From: Clostridium_AD frigoriphilum
GTDB taxonomy: Bacteria > Bacillota > Clostridia > Clostridiales > Clostridiaceae
Direction: 5' to 3'
DNA: 64,000 nt
Assembly (NCBI RefSeq): GCF_036541405.1
Contig: NZ_JAZHFS010000015.1
Coordinates: forward strand, 1-64,000
The position numbers were made by a program, and so were the translations under genes. Shown piece after piece: positions 1 to 9,732 of this stretch (position 1 is the first letter of the stretch; each line of letters opens with the position of its first letter). The notes beneath the pieces were generated by a model. The model saw nothing but the letters and a program-made list of their open reading frames with translations, searched no databases and was not told the origin of the DNA.

Positions 1-5
1 GTTAT

Positions 6-80
6 GGCGCTATAGCCAAGCGGTAAGGTCAAGGTCTGCAAAACCTTTATTCCCCGGTTCAAATCCGGGTGGCGCCTCCA
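6..80 (+). tRNA. tRNA-Cys (anticodon GCA)
   Basis: The sequence folds as a complete cloverleaf. The 7-bp acceptor stem pairs GGCGCTA with TGGCGCC (one G-U pair), the anticodon loop reads CTGCAAA with anticodon GCA, and the T arm has GGTTCAAATCC. U73 is the cysteine discriminator base and the terminal CCA is encoded. It is followed at once by a terminator hairpin, so it is probably the last gene of a transcript entering from the left edge. Confidence 0.96.
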
Positions 81-115
81 AAACACTTTGTATATAATAC
101 AAAGTGTTTTATTTA
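80..115 (+). terminator. Intrinsic terminator after tRNA-Cys
   Basis: A near-perfect inverted repeat (AAACACTTTGTAT with ATACAAAGTGTTT) sits directly after the tRNA 3' end and is followed by a T-rich stretch. It would end the tRNA transcript. Confidence 0.8.
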
Positions 116-424
116 TTTGTAACAATAAATGAAAGAAAGTTGTTTATTTTTTTAAGTATGGTCACGTAGCTTATTAAACATAAATAATAAAAAATATACA
201 TTTTAATTACTAAAAGCTAGTAATTAAGAGGAAGACTTAAAAATACCTATGTTGATGTGTATAAGTTGATATGAATTGTATAAATGCCTTTATATTGTGA
301 TATATACAGTATAGCGAACTTAGTACAAGTAGATTATTATATGAAATGCTAGTATAATCACATATGTTGGGAAGGAAACTGTATATGCCTGATTTTTTTA
401 ATAAATCTAGGGGGTCTGGGTTTG
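116..424. other. AT-rich intergenic stretch
   Basis: About 300 bases between the tRNA terminator and the next gene. No convincing reading frame or structured RNA was found. Only the AGGGGG ribosome binding site near 409-414 is clearly functional. Confidence 0.4.
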
Positions 425-916
425 ATGTATAAAGAAATGGTTCAGAGAAAGAAGTTGCCAGCGTTGGTATCGCTGTTTATTACATTAATTATATTTATAT
501 GCTTATCAGACTTATTACCTAAGGTGAGTATAGGAAGCATAAATATTAAAACATTTGTAACCTTGTTTTTTAATATGATAATGATCGCTCTTTGTTATAT
601 GGAGTTTTTAAAGTGCAAGGTTAGATATAAGTATTTAATTGTAGCAGATCAACTTATCATTCATAGAATAAGAGGTCAAGAGGTCATAATACGAGAAGAT
701 ATTAAGTTAAAAGATATAGAGTACATTGGTAAGTGTAGTAACTATAGTTCAGATATCCATATAAGTAGTAGCAAAAAGTATATATGTTCTACATTTATTG
801 GAAGTAAATTTTGTTGTGTATATAAAGCAGGAAACAAGTTCAAAAAGTTTTATTTTGAACCTAGTGATGGTCTTATGAACAAAATAAGATTACTAAAAGA
901 AAAAGCAGTATTTTAA
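425..916 (+). CDS. Small membrane protein with possible bacterial PH-like domain
   Basis: A 163-residue protein of unknown function. Two hydrophobic segments (about residues 9-28 and 40-58) form a hairpin-like anchor. They are followed by a roughly 100-residue beta-rich cytoplasmic part (YLIVADQLII...) that resembles bacterial PH domains in pattern; this resemblance is a guess. SD AGGGGG lies 7 bases before a TTG at 422 and 10 before the ATG at 425; the ATG is chosen but either could be used. It stands alone and is followed by a bidirectional terminator. Confidence 0.6.
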   Translation: MYKEMVQRKKLPALVSLFITLIIFICLSDLLPKVSIGSINIKTFVTLFFNMIMIALCYMEFLKCKVRYKYLIVADQLIIHRIRGQEVIIREDIKLKDIEYIGKCSNYSSDIHISSSKKYICSTFIGSKFCCVYKAGNKFKKFYFEPSDGLMNKIRLLKEKAVF

Positions 917-935
917 TGATAAATATAATATACAT

Positions 936-976
936 AAAAAAGAAGTATAATTTGAAATTAATTATACTTCTTTTTT
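936..976. terminator. Bidirectional terminator
   Basis: AAAAAAGAAGTATAAT pairs with ATTATACTTCTTTTTT across a short loop. A-run and T-run on opposite sides allow it to end both the gene on the left (+) and the M20-like gene on the right (-). Confidence 0.85.
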
Positions 977-1006
977 GTCGTGAGATATTTATAAAATGGT
1001 TTTATA

Positions 1007-2158
<1,152 letters not shown>

Positions 2159-2176
2159 AGACTGTTCTCCTCTCAA

Positions 2177-2537
2177 AATCTTATGATTATTAATATGATT
2201 AGTATAACCAAGTTACATAAATATATTGATAATAACAAATAAAATTATTAAGGTAAATTAAAATAAGTATTAAATTAATTATGTAAAACAGATGAGTATA
2301 CGGATTAATTATTCATTTTAAGGAACCTAAAGTCAGATAGTAAATTTAAATAGCTACTTATGGCATAAAATGTAGATAAATATATTTTAAATTATTATGT
2401 GGACAAAATAAGAAACTGTATCTACTTGAATAAAATATATTATAGAGGCCATACTTTAGGTAGTTTTAACGTCATTTAATAATGGTTTATATAATTTATA
2501 TAAAATGATTTAAGATAGAGAGGTTAAGGAGGGAATT
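2177..2537. other. Divergent intergenic region
   Basis: About 360 AT-rich bases between the M20-like gene (-) and csfB (+). It must hold both promoters, but no confident -35/-10 pair was identified. The only clear signal is the AAGGAGGG ribosome binding site of csfB just before 2538. Confidence 0.4.
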
Positions 2538-2750
2538 ATGCAAAAAGAAAAGTGTATTATATGTAGAAAGCCTCTAAATGGTGGTATAATAATAAATGGA
2601 AGAGGAATTTGCAATAATTGCGAAGAAAGAATTATAAAAGCAAAAGCTAATACCGATTTCTATGAATATTACAAGAACTGTATAAGAAAGACTTTAGTAC
2701 GGTTTATACCAAGAGGAGTGACTAAGGATTGTCAAGATTACCACTTGTAG
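2538..2750 (+). CDS. csfB: Sigma-G inhibitor Gin (CsfB)
   Basis: A 70-residue protein matching Gin/CsfB, which in sporulating Firmicutes binds sigma-G and keeps it inactive until engulfment is complete. It has the zinc-binding layout: CIIC near the N-terminus and CNNC about 18 residues later, followed by a basic helical tail. ATG at 2538 follows AAGGAGGG with good spacing. The 3' end overlaps the next gene by 22 bases, implying translational coupling. The position before a yaaO-like gene and tmk is the same as in Bacillus subtilis, which supports the call. Confidence 0.85.
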   Translation: MQKEKCIICRKPLNGGIIINGRGICNNCEERIIKAKANTDFYEYYKNCIRKTLVRFIPRGVTKDCQDYHL

Positions 2751-4177
2751 ATGGAGTGTTAACATATATAAAAGAAGAAAATGTTCCCTTTTCTATGCCA
2801 GGCCACAAAGGCGGCCTTGGTTTTTTAAAAACTGCGAAAGGTAGAGAACTTTATGAAAATTTTATTAAAGGAGATATTACTGAAGTTGATGGATTAGATA
2901 ACCTTCATCATGCAGAAGGAATAATAAAAGAATCTCAACAATTATTGAGTAGTTATTATGGTAGTATAAAATCTTATTTTCTAGTTAATGGTAGTACTAG
3001 TGGAAATTTTGCTATGATTTTTTCGACATTCAATGAGGGTGATAAAATTATTGTAGAGAGAAATTGTCATAGATCAATATTTAACGCAATAATTATGAGA
3101 AAATTAAAACCAGTATATATTAAAAATAAAATTAATTCAAAATATGATGTTCCTTTTCCTTTTGATAAGGAATATTTTCTTTGTTTAATTCATGAAAACA
3201 AAGATGCCAAAGGAATCATCATCACATATCCAAATTATTATGGCATATGCCTTGATTTACCATATATTATTGCTACAGCTAAAAAATACAATATTAAAGT
3301 ATTGGTAGACGCTGCTCATGGTGCACATTTTGGTGCTAATAAGTTATTACCTGAAAATCCTTTGAAGATGGGAGCTAATATGGTAGTTATGAGTGCACAT
3401 AAAACTCTACCTAGTCTAACGCAAACAGCTTTTTTACATGTAGGTGCGGATATAGATATAAGTAAAGTCGATTTTTATGTAAGTGCATTTTTAAGTACAA
3501 GTCCATCTTACATGTTTTTATGCTCTATGGATTATGCAAGGTTTTATATTGAGGAGTATGGTGAAAATGATTATGAAGAGTTAATTAAAATATGTAAGTT
3601 GAATAGAGTTAAAATTAATAAATTGGATAAGTTCCACATACTAGGTCAGGAAGATTTAGAGGATGTATCAGGAAATTCAATTAAATATATTAATAAGTAT
3701 ACACTGGATTTAACTAGATATATATTAAATGTGCCTAAAGGGTATAGTGGTCATAAATTGCTAGAATATTTAAGGATAAATAAAATACAAGCTGAAATGA
3801 GTGACAGCAGGAATGTAGTTTTAATATTTTCACCTTTTACTAAGCAGCAAGATTTTGAAAAACTTTACTTAGCCCTTAAAAATTGTGATATGGAATCTCT
3901 AAAGGAGCAATACGTGCAGATAATAGATTATGATATCCCATCACAAAGCATGTTTCCCTATGAAGTAATGTATAGGGAGAAAACTATGGTAGAGTTAAAA
4001 AATTCAGAGGGAGAAATATGCGCAGAGGCAATAGTTCCATATCCACCAGGTATACCAATTGTAATGCCTGGGGAAAGATTAGACGAGTACAATATAGCGA
4101 TGATAATATATTATTTGAAGTATAATGTAACGGTACTTGGAGTTAATGATGGTAAAGTTGCAATAGTAGTAAAATAA
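2729..4177 (+). CDS. PLP-dependent Orn/Lys/Arg decarboxylase-family protein (YaaO-like)
   Basis: A 482-residue fold-type I PLP enzyme of the Orn/Lys/Arg decarboxylase family, the smaller YaaO/SpeA type. The MPGHKGG signature is near residue 24, the VDAAHGAHF block carries the PLP-ring aspartate, and SAHKTLPS holds the Schiff-base lysine near residue 225. The C-terminal PYPPGIP motif is typical of these decarboxylases. The substrate (arginine, lysine or ornithine) cannot be told from sequence. The start is a TTG inside csfB, with AAGAGGAG 10 bases upstream. It is probably cotranscribed with csfB and tmk. Confidence 0.85.
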   Translation: MSRLPLVDGVLTYIKEENVPFSMPGHKGGLGFLKTAKGRELYENFIKGDITEVDGLDNLHHAEGIIKESQQLLSSYYGSIKSYFLVNGSTSGNFAMIFSTFNEGDKIIVERNCHRSIFNAIIMRKLKPVYIKNKINSKYDVPFPFDKEYFLCLIHENKDAKGIIITYPNYYGICLDLPYIIATAKKYNIKVLVDAAHGAHFGANKLLPENPLKMGANMVVMSAHKTLPSLTQTAFLHVGADIDISKVDFYVSAFLSTSPSYMFLCSMDYARFYIEEYGENDYEELIKICKLNRVKINKLDKFHILGQEDLEDVSGNSIKYINKYTLDLTRYILNVPKGYSGHKLLEYLRINKIQAEMSDSRNVVLIFSPFTKQQDFEKLYLALKNCDMESLKEQYVQIIDYDIPSQSMFPYEVMYREKTMVELKNSEGEICAEAIVPYPPGIPIVMPGERLDEYNIAMIIYYLKYNVTVLGVNDGKVAIVVK

Positions 4178-4216
4178 ACTTTATTGTTATATATACATAT
4201 TGATGGAGGAGATCGA

Positions 4217-4837
4217 ATGGAAAGAGGGCGTATGATAGTACTAGAAGGCCCAGATGGTTCAGGAAAAACTACACAGATAGAGTTACTAGAAAAACATTTA
4301 CAAGACTCTGGATATGAAGTAGTAAGAGTCAGGGAACCTGGAGGTACAGAAATTAGTGAAAAAATAAGAGAAATAATATTGGACAATGATAATTGCAAAA
4401 TGAGTTATATGTGTGAAGCATTACTTTATGCCGCTTCTAGAGCACAATTAGTAAGTGAGGTTATAAAGCCAGCATTAGACAAGAGTAAAATAGTCATATG
4501 TGATCGTTTTGTTTATTCTTCAATGGTATATCAAGGCATTGGTAGAGGCCTTGGCATGGAGAGAATAAAGAGTATTAATGAGGTAGCGCTAGATGGTCTT
4601 AAGCCTGATTTAACATTTATGATTACAATTCCTTATGAGGAAGGGTTAAATAGGAAAAAAAAGCAAGGAAGCTTAGATCGCTTGGAGAATAGTGGAAAAG
4701 AATTTCATAAAAAAGTTTTTGAAGGTTACATGGATATTTGTATAAAATATGATAAAATAGAAGTACTAGATGGTAATAGAAGTGTAGAGGAAATACAAAA
4801 GGATATAATAAATACAATTAAAACAATAAAATTATAA
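4217..4837 (+). CDS. tmk: Thymidylate kinase
   Basis: dTMP kinase (dTMP + ATP to dTDP + ADP), essential for dTTP supply. The 206-residue length is typical. P-loop GPDGSGKTT is near residues 11-19, the DRFVYSS motif contacts the substrate, and a RLEN...F segment lies at the lid. The frame opens earlier (4184), but GGAGGAG positioned for the ATG at 4217 and alignment to the family favour that start. It lies 39 bases after the decarboxylase gene and 15 before darA. Confidence 0.95.
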   Translation: MERGRMIVLEGPDGSGKTTQIELLEKHLQDSGYEVVRVREPGGTEISEKIREIILDNDNCKMSYMCEALLYAASRAQLVSEVIKPALDKSKIVICDRFVYSSMVYQGIGRGLGMERIKSINEVALDGLKPDLTFMITIPYEEGLNRKKKQGSLDRLENSGKEFHKKVFEGYMDICIKYDKIEVLDGNRSVEEIQKDIINTIKTIKL

Positions 4838-4852
4838 AAGGGGTGGGATTAT

Positions 4853-5182
4853 ATGAAATTAGTTATTGCAATTGTACAAGATGATGATGCGAATGATTTA
4901 ATTGAGGCAATAACAGATAAGGGTTTTAGAGTTACAAAACTCGCTACTACTGGAGGATTTCTAAAATCAGGAAATACGACATTGCTAATAGGTGTTGAAA
5001 AAGAAAAAGTGGATGAAGTTTTAGCTATTATCGAGGAAGTATGTAAGGAAAGAAAGCAAATAATATCATCACCATCACCTGTAGCAGGATCAACAGGAGT
5101 CTATATGCCATTTCCTATTGAAGTAGACGTAGGTGGAGCAAATGTATTTGTAGTTGATGTAGATAAGTATATAAAGGTATAA
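4853..5182 (+). CDS. darA: Cyclic-di-AMP receptor DarA (YaaQ/PstA)
   Basis: A 109-residue PII-like protein that binds cyclic di-AMP; its downstream partner is unknown. It shows the family start MKLVIAIVQD, the TTGGFL loop, the G-T-T-L-L-IGVE strand and a C-terminal GGA-VFVVDV strand. The large B-loop (KERKQIISSPSPV...) is present. It lies directly after tmk, as in Bacillus and Listeria. The yaaR gene that usually follows is missing and a hairpin occupies the gap. Confidence 0.93.
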   Translation: MKLVIAIVQDDDANDLIEAITDKGFRVTKLATTGGFLKSGNTTLLIGVEKEKVDEVLAIIEEVCKERKQIISSPSPVAGSTGVYMPFPIEVDVGGANVFVVDVDKYIKV

Positions 5183-5189
5183 CTAATTG

Positions 5190-5221
5190 GAAGCAAGTAT
5201 ATATAAATTTATACTTGCTTC
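5190..5221 (+). other. Hairpin between darA and holB
   Basis: GAAGCAAGTATA pairs perfectly with TATACTTGCTTC around a short AT loop, with no T-run after it. It could be an RNA-processing, stabilising or weak termination signal that sets the holB level relative to tmk-darA. Confidence 0.6.
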
Positions 5222-5239
5222 TATGCATGGAGGACTAAA

Positions 5240-6184
5240 ATGAGTTTTATGGATATAATAGGACATAGCAATATAAAAAATCAAATAACTAAAGCGATAC
5301 AATTGGATAAATTATCGCATGCTCATATTTTAGTTGGAGAAGATGGTATAGGAAAAAGTATACTCGCAAAAAATATAGGGCTTATGATTTTAGGTAAAAA
5401 TGAAGATAGGCAGTATGTTGATTTGGTGGAATGGCAAATTGATAAAAACAAAAGCACAATAGGTGTTGGTTCCATAAGAACCTTAATTGAAGAGATTAAT
5501 AAAAAACCTTTTGAAGGAGATAAAAAAGTTATCATTATCTATAACGCTCACAAAATGACGGTGCAAGCGCAAAATGCTTTTTTAAAAACAATTGAAGAAC
5601 CACCTAAAAATGTTACTATAATCTTATTGTGTGAAAATCTTGAAGTCATATTGGATACAATAAAATCAAGATGTCAGATACATAAACTAAAGAATTTGAA
5701 TATAGATGAGATGAAAGAGTTTTTAAGTGAAAATTATTCTGATTTATCAACAGATCAAATAAAAGTGATTTTAGCTTTTAGCGATGGAATACCAGGAAAG
5801 GCTGAAAAGTTTATCAAAGATAATAATTTCAAGGATATAAGAGATATTACCTTGGAAATATTACTTAAGTTAAATAGCGCTAAAACTGAGGAACTGATTA
5901 AATATGAAAAGAAATTATCCAATCAAAAAGACGATTTTTACGAAATATTAACTGCATTTCTTTCGTATATTAGGGATACTATAATATATAAGGAAGTTGA
6001 AGAAGAAAATTTAATTATTAATATAGATAAACTATTAACTATAAAAGAGTTAGCTAATATATTTTCATTTAACAAATTAAATGGTATTATAAACATAATC
6101 AATGATACTAGAGAGACCTTAGATAGAAACGTTAACCCAGCGTTAGCGTTTGAAGTAATGTTACTTAAAATGCAGGAGGTTTAA
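5240..6184 (+). CDS. holB: DNA polymerase III delta' subunit
   Basis: AAA+ clamp-loader subunit of 314 residues. It has a P-loop-like GEDGIGKS near residues 34-41, the sensor region NAFLKTIEEPP, SRC-type sensor 1 (IKSRCQ), and a C-terminal helical collar domain. The four-cysteine zinc module of many delta'/DnaX proteins is absent after the P-loop. ATG follows GGAGGA. Its stop codon lies inside the left arm of the long inverted repeat that separates it from ricT. Confidence 0.92.
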   Translation: MSFMDIIGHSNIKNQITKAIQLDKLSHAHILVGEDGIGKSILAKNIGLMILGKNEDRQYVDLVEWQIDKNKSTIGVGSIRTLIEEINKKPFEGDKKVIIIYNAHKMTVQAQNAFLKTIEEPPKNVTIILLCENLEVILDTIKSRCQIHKLKNLNIDEMKEFLSENYSDLSTDQIKVILAFSDGIPGKAEKFIKDNNFKDIRDITLEILLKLNSAKTEELIKYEKKLSNQKDDFYEILTAFLSYIRDTIIYKEVEEENLIINIDKLLTIKELANIFSFNKLNGIINIINDTRETLDRNVNPALAFEVMLLKMQEV

Positions 6185-6331
6185 CGACATTTCAGAAGGG
6201 AAGTCTACCACTTATATAGGTGGGAGGATAATAATTGAGAATTGTTATCTACCTAAGAGGCATAATAGGGGATACCTACCTTAGCAAAATTAAATTTTGT
6301 GGTAGTTAAATCTCCTTTCTGAAGTCGTTAA
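6181..6331. repeat. Long inverted repeat between holB and ricT
   Basis: The left arm TTAACGACATTTCAGAAGG (6181-6199) is the inverse of CCTTTCTGAAGTCGTTAA (6314-6331), with small bulges. An inner pair CTACCAC (6205-6211) / GTGGTAG (6299-6305) extends the stem. The whole element could form a 150-nt cruciform or RNA hairpin. The left arm contains the holB stop codon. Related half-sites occur at 14730, 22642 and 24709. Confidence 0.85.
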
Positions 6332-6361
6332 TATGCAGCTGCGAAAAGGAGATGATTTAAC

Positions 6362-7273
6362 ATGGTTACAGTAATAGGAGTACGATTTAAAAAAGCTGGT
6401 AAAATATATTATTTTAGTCCAAATGATATAGAGATTAAAAAGGAAGATAGAGTTATTGTAGAAACTGTAAGAGGAATAGAATTTGGAGAATGTGTTATTG
6501 GCATAAAAGAGATCAAGGAAGATGATATAGTATCTCCTCTTAAATGTGTTATTAGAAAAGCCACAGATGCAGATGCAGAAAAGGATTTGGATAATAAAAG
6601 AAAAGAAAAGGAAGCATATGAGATATGCTTAGAGAAGATACATAAACATGAACTTGATATGAAACTTATAGATGTAGAGTATACTTTTGATAATAATAAA
6701 GTTATATTTTACTTTACGGCAGATGGACGTGTGGACTTTCGTGAACTAGTAAAGGATTTAGCTGCAGTGTTTAGAACAAGGATAGAACTTAGACAAATAG
6801 GAGTTAGGGACGAAGCAAAAATGGTTGGCGGTCTTGGACCATGTGGTAGACCTATGTGTTGTTCGACTTTTCTTGGTGAATTTGCACCAGTATCAATAAA
6901 AATGGCTAAAGAACAAAATTTATCATTAAATCCTACAAAAATTTCAGGTATTTGTGGCAGGCTTATGTGTTGTTTAAATTATGAGCAGGATACTTATGAA
7001 AAAATAAGAAAAACTTTACCTACAGTAGGGTCTGTAGTGGATACGCCTTTTGGGAGAGCAGATGTTATCGGTAATAGTGTTGTAAAAGAATCAGTCAAAA
7101 TTAAGATAAAACTTAATGGTAGTGATGAAGAAATTGTCGAGGTTAAAATTGAAGATTTAACATTAGTTACCGGGAGATACGAAGACGCTGTAAATGATGA
7201 GGATATTAAATTAGAACTTGCTAAAAACGGAGAAGATTCATATATAATAAAGGAATTAATTAAAGATAACTAG
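6362..7273 (+). CDS. ricT: PSP1-domain protein RicT (YaaT)
   Basis: A 303-residue PSP1 protein. In Bacillus it acts with RicA and RicF in a complex carrying [4Fe-4S] clusters that promotes RNase Y-dependent mRNA maturation and affects sporulation and competence. The cysteine-rich blocks GPCGRPMCCSTF (near residue 160) and GICGRLMCC (near 200) are intact and are the presumed cluster ligands. ATG at 6362 follows AAAGGAGATGATTTAAC, a segment that resembles a motif repeated elsewhere in the window. The RicA and RicF partners are not in this window. Confidence 0.92.
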   Translation: MVTVIGVRFKKAGKIYYFSPNDIEIKKEDRVIVETVRGIEFGECVIGIKEIKEDDIVSPLKCVIRKATDADAEKDLDNKRKEKEAYEICLEKIHKHELDMKLIDVEYTFDNNKVIFYFTADGRVDFRELVKDLAAVFRTRIELRQIGVRDEAKMVGGLGPCGRPMCCSTFLGEFAPVSIKMAKEQNLSLNPTKISGICGRLMCCLNYEQDTYEKIRKTLPTVGSVVDTPFGRADVIGNSVVKESVKIKIKLNGSDEEIVEVKIEDLTLVTGRYEDAVNDEDIKLELAKNGEDSYIIKELIKDN

Positions 7274-7284
7274 GAGGAGGGAAG

Positions 7285-7488
7285 ATGAAGTCAATTATAA
7301 AAATTTATAATATGAATACTTCAGAAGATATTAGTAATATTAATTTAGCAATATCAAATAATCAAGGTGTAATTGCTTGTCAAATAAATAGCGAAAGCAA
7401 ACAAGTAGAAATAATATATGATGATTATTTTATAACAGTGGATAATTTAATTGAGTCAATTGAAGAGGCTGGTTATGCGGTTGTATAA
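7285..7488 (+). CDS. Small HMA-like (ferredoxin-fold) protein without metal cysteines
   Basis: A 67-residue protein with the beta-alpha-beta-beta-alpha-beta pattern of heavy-metal-associated domains (start IKIYNM, end ESIEEAGYAVV). The metal-binding loop GMTCxxC is replaced by NMNTSEDI, so it should not bind copper by the classical site. ATG follows GGAGGAGGG, 11 bases after ricT, so it is probably cotranscribed with it. Function unknown; a protein-protein or regulatory role is a guess. Confidence 0.65.
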   Translation: MKSIIKIYNMNTSEDISNINLAISNNQGVIACQINSESKQVEIIYDDYFITVDNLIESIEEAGYAVV

Positions 7489-7525
7489 AAAAGCAGAGAG
7501 AAATAATTTTCTCTCTGCTTTTTTG
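7487..7525 (+). terminator. Intrinsic terminator
   Basis: AAAAAAGCAGAGAGAAA pairs with TTTCTCTCTGCTTTTTT, followed by further Ts. It ends the csfB-to-ricT transcription block. Confidence 0.9.
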
Positions 7526-7626
7526 TTGTTTTTTGATCATTAAAATATAAGTAAGGACATCTGAATATGCTTTTCAAAATTGGAGATAATAATTTAAGAA
7601 AAGAATTTCAAAGGGAGGCGTAAAAC

Positions 7627-7887
7627 ATGAAGAAAATAGCAGTACAGCAGGGATTGAATCCAATTAAAGAATATTTAAGTAATGAAGGTTATGTTGTCAA
7701 AGAATTTGATAATAGTAAAAAGAATGCAGGCCATTTCTTAGATAGATATGATGTTGTTATTGTAACGGGTGAGAATCAAGGGATAATGGGAGCACAGGAA
7801 ACTATAACATCTACTCCAATTATTAATGCAAGCGGTATGACGGGTGAAGAAGTTAGGGAGCAAATAGATAAAAGTAGTAGAAAATAG
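7627..7887 (+). CDS. YkuS/UPF0180-family protein
   Basis: An 86-residue protein of the UPF0180 (YkuS) family, common in spore formers and of unknown function. Recognisable features are the start MKKIAVQQGL, a central DVVIVTGENQ and the end segment TPIINASGMTGEEVREQI. It resembles a receiver/Rossmann half-fold. ATG follows AAGGGAGGCG. It is a single gene between two terminators. Confidence 0.85.
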   Translation: MKKIAVQQGLNPIKEYLSNEGYVVKEFDNSKKNAGHFLDRYDVVIVTGENQGIMGAQETITSTPIINASGMTGEEVREQIDKSSRK

Positions 7888-7909
7888 AATTCAAAGTTGT
7901 AATATATAA

Positions 7910-7945
7910 AGGCTGTTAACTAAAAAGTTAACAGCCTAAAGTTTT
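7910..7945 (+). terminator. Intrinsic terminator
   Basis: AGGCTGTTAAC pairs with GTTAACAGCCT around TAAAAA. The downstream T-run is weak (AAAGTTTTGT). Confidence 0.75.
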
Positions 7946-8105
7946 GTACTACACCACATTTATAATATATTAGTAAATTTAAAAATAGTAATATTTTAAC
8001 AATTATTAATAATAATAAGAGTTATAACATGTATGAAACCTTAAGATTATGTCAATGATTATGAATATAGTTAATTAACAAATAAATAGTAAAGGGGTTT
8101 TAAAT

Positions 8106-8750
8106 ATGAGAATGAAAAAAGGAATAATTAGCATATCTACCGTTGCTGTATTAATTTTAGTAGTATTTCTTGCAGTAAAATATGTAGGGGGGCGAGAACA
8201 CGTTGCCAAGGTAAATGCAGCAGATGCGACTATGGTGCAGAATGATAATTCAACTTCTGTAGTCAATACTGATAAAACGACAAATGAAAATACTTTAGAA
8301 ACAGATACTAATAAAATGGATGCTGCTTATATAAATGATAAAACTAATGTTGGAATTTATACTGTTAAAAAGAATGATACAGTGTTTAGTATTGCTAAAA
8401 CGTATATGCCTAGTCAGGATAAAAGTAAAATCGTTGAATTTATTAGAAATAGAAATAGTATGGGTGAATCTTATAAAATTTCAGAGGGTCAGAAGATAGT
8501 AATCCCATATGAAATAAAAGCAGATTCATCAAAAGCACAAGCATCAAAAACAGAAGTATCAAAAGCTGTAGTTGCAGAAGGGAATACTACTGAATATATT
8601 GTTAAAAAGCAGGATACATTAACTTCAATTGCTAAAAATAATATGCCTTCTTATAGTGTGAAAAAAGCGATTGGAATGTTAAAGGAAACAAATAAAATTG
8701 TAGATGAGAATTCAATAAAAGATGGTACACATATTTATATTCCTAAATAA
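8106..8750 (+). CDS. LysM-domain protein, membrane anchored
   Basis: A 214-residue protein. It has a single N-terminal hydrophobic segment (about residues 9-27), a low-complexity Thr/Asn linker, and two LysM peptidoglycan-binding modules (about 78-128 and 157-212). The modules carry the usual YTVKKNDTVFSIA and YIVKKQDTLTSIA starts, separated by an alanine/serine-rich spacer. It has no catalytic domain, so it probably tethers or marks the wall, possibly the spore cortex. ATG follows AAAGGGG. Confidence 0.85.
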   Translation: MRMKKGIISISTVAVLILVVFLAVKYVGGREHVAKVNAADATMVQNDNSTSVVNTDKTTNENTLETDTNKMDAAYINDKTNVGIYTVKKNDTVFSIAKTYMPSQDKSKIVEFIRNRNSMGESYKISEGQKIVIPYEIKADSSKAQASKTEVSKAVVAEGNTTEYIVKKQDTLTSIAKNNMPSYSVKKAIGMLKETNKIVDENSIKDGTHIYIPK

Positions 8751-8756
8751 CAAACA

Positions 8757-8806
8757 TAAAGAAAGAAGTGTATTTTGAGATAATCAAATTTACACTTCTT
8801 TTTTTA
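8757..8806 (+). terminator. Intrinsic terminator
   Basis: AAAGAAGTGTA pairs with TACACTTCTTT, followed by a T-run. It lies between the LysM gene (+) and the PIN gene (-) and could serve both. Confidence 0.8.
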
Positions 8807-8848
8807 TAATAGTGTTAATTAAAAAGTTGATTTGAAAATTATTATTTA

Positions 8849-9505
8849 TTAAATCTTAAGTATTTTAATTTCGCTACTTTCGGCAAAAATAAAATCACCA
8901 TCCAAAGTAAGGAAGAAATCTATATTGTTGTGTTCAGCAGTGGCTATGTGAAAAGCATCATTTACTGACAATAAGCTATCACACATAAATTTTTTAACTA
9001 AAGAAATACATTCTTCAGAAATATTAAGATATTTTATATTTATAATTTTTTCTAATTCTGAAATTATTTCTACAGATTTACTGTAATAGATATTAAGTAA
9101 ATTTCTTTTCATAGAATTTTTAGAAATATTATCAAAATATCTTTTATATGGAATATGAATAAGTCTATCTTTTTTCTTTTCTTTTAATATTTTTGTATCA
9201 TGGCGGCTGAAGCTATTTGTAATAGATCTAATATTATCCATTGAGTTATAAGGTCTAATATTATTTATTTTGCATTGAATGTCACTAATAAACAATGTAT
9301 AAAGTATTTTATTCATGACCTCAGCTGTTACAATACTAGTAGTGTAAAAAACGGACCCCCCCTCTGAAAGTTGTTTTAAGCATGATAAACAATCGCTATG
9401 CTTAATATCTTCATCATAAATTAAGCTGATCAAGAAAGATGCATCTAATAACACAGAGTTTTTATTGAAAACTATATTTTTAAATGGATATAATATTAAT
9501 TGCAT
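8849..9505 (-). CDS. PIN-domain protein (probable nuclease), orphan
   Basis: A 218-residue protein with the PIN-fold acidic residues in order: LLDASFL (Asp near 21), TAEVMNK (Glu), NDAFHIATA (Asp) and TLDGDF (Asp). This is the arrangement of VapC-type metal-dependent ribonucleases. It is longer than VapC (about 130) because of a basic helical insert between the second and third motifs. No antitoxin-like gene is adjacent on either side. The frame also allows an ATG at 9517, but GAGG is spaced for the one at 9505. A toxin, DNA/RNA maintenance or defence role are all possible. Confidence 0.75.
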   Translation of the reverse strand: MQLILYPFKNIVFNKNSVLLDASFLISLIYDEDIKHSDCLSCLKQLSEGGSVFYTTSIVTAEVMNKILYTLFISDIQCKINNIRPYNSMDNIRSITNSFSRHDTKILKEKKKDRLIHIPYKRYFDNISKNSMKRNLLNIYYSKSVEIISELEKIINIKYLNISEECISLVKKFMCDSLLSVNDAFHIATAEHNNIDFFLTLDGDFIFAESSEIKILKI

Positions 9506-9648
9506 TTTTAACCTCATTAAAATCGATTATTCTATACTAATATATATATTCAACAATGATTACTAATAGTAGTTTAATAATTAATTACATTTTATTAAAT
9601 GAAAATATACATTTAATAATCAAAAAAAATAATAAAGTGTGTGTTCTC

Positions 9649-9678
9649 TTGATTTAGCAATAAAAAGTGAGGTATACT
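9649..9678 (+). promoter_or_regulatory. Possible sigma-A promoter of trmN6-rsmI
   Basis: TTGATT, an 18-base spacer, then TATACT, 55 bases before the trmN6 start. This is a plausible but weak match. Confidence 0.45.
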
Positions 9679-9732
9679 TCTTTTGTTGTGATGTATAAAA
9701 TAAACGCAAATTTTATAGAAAGGAGATACATA

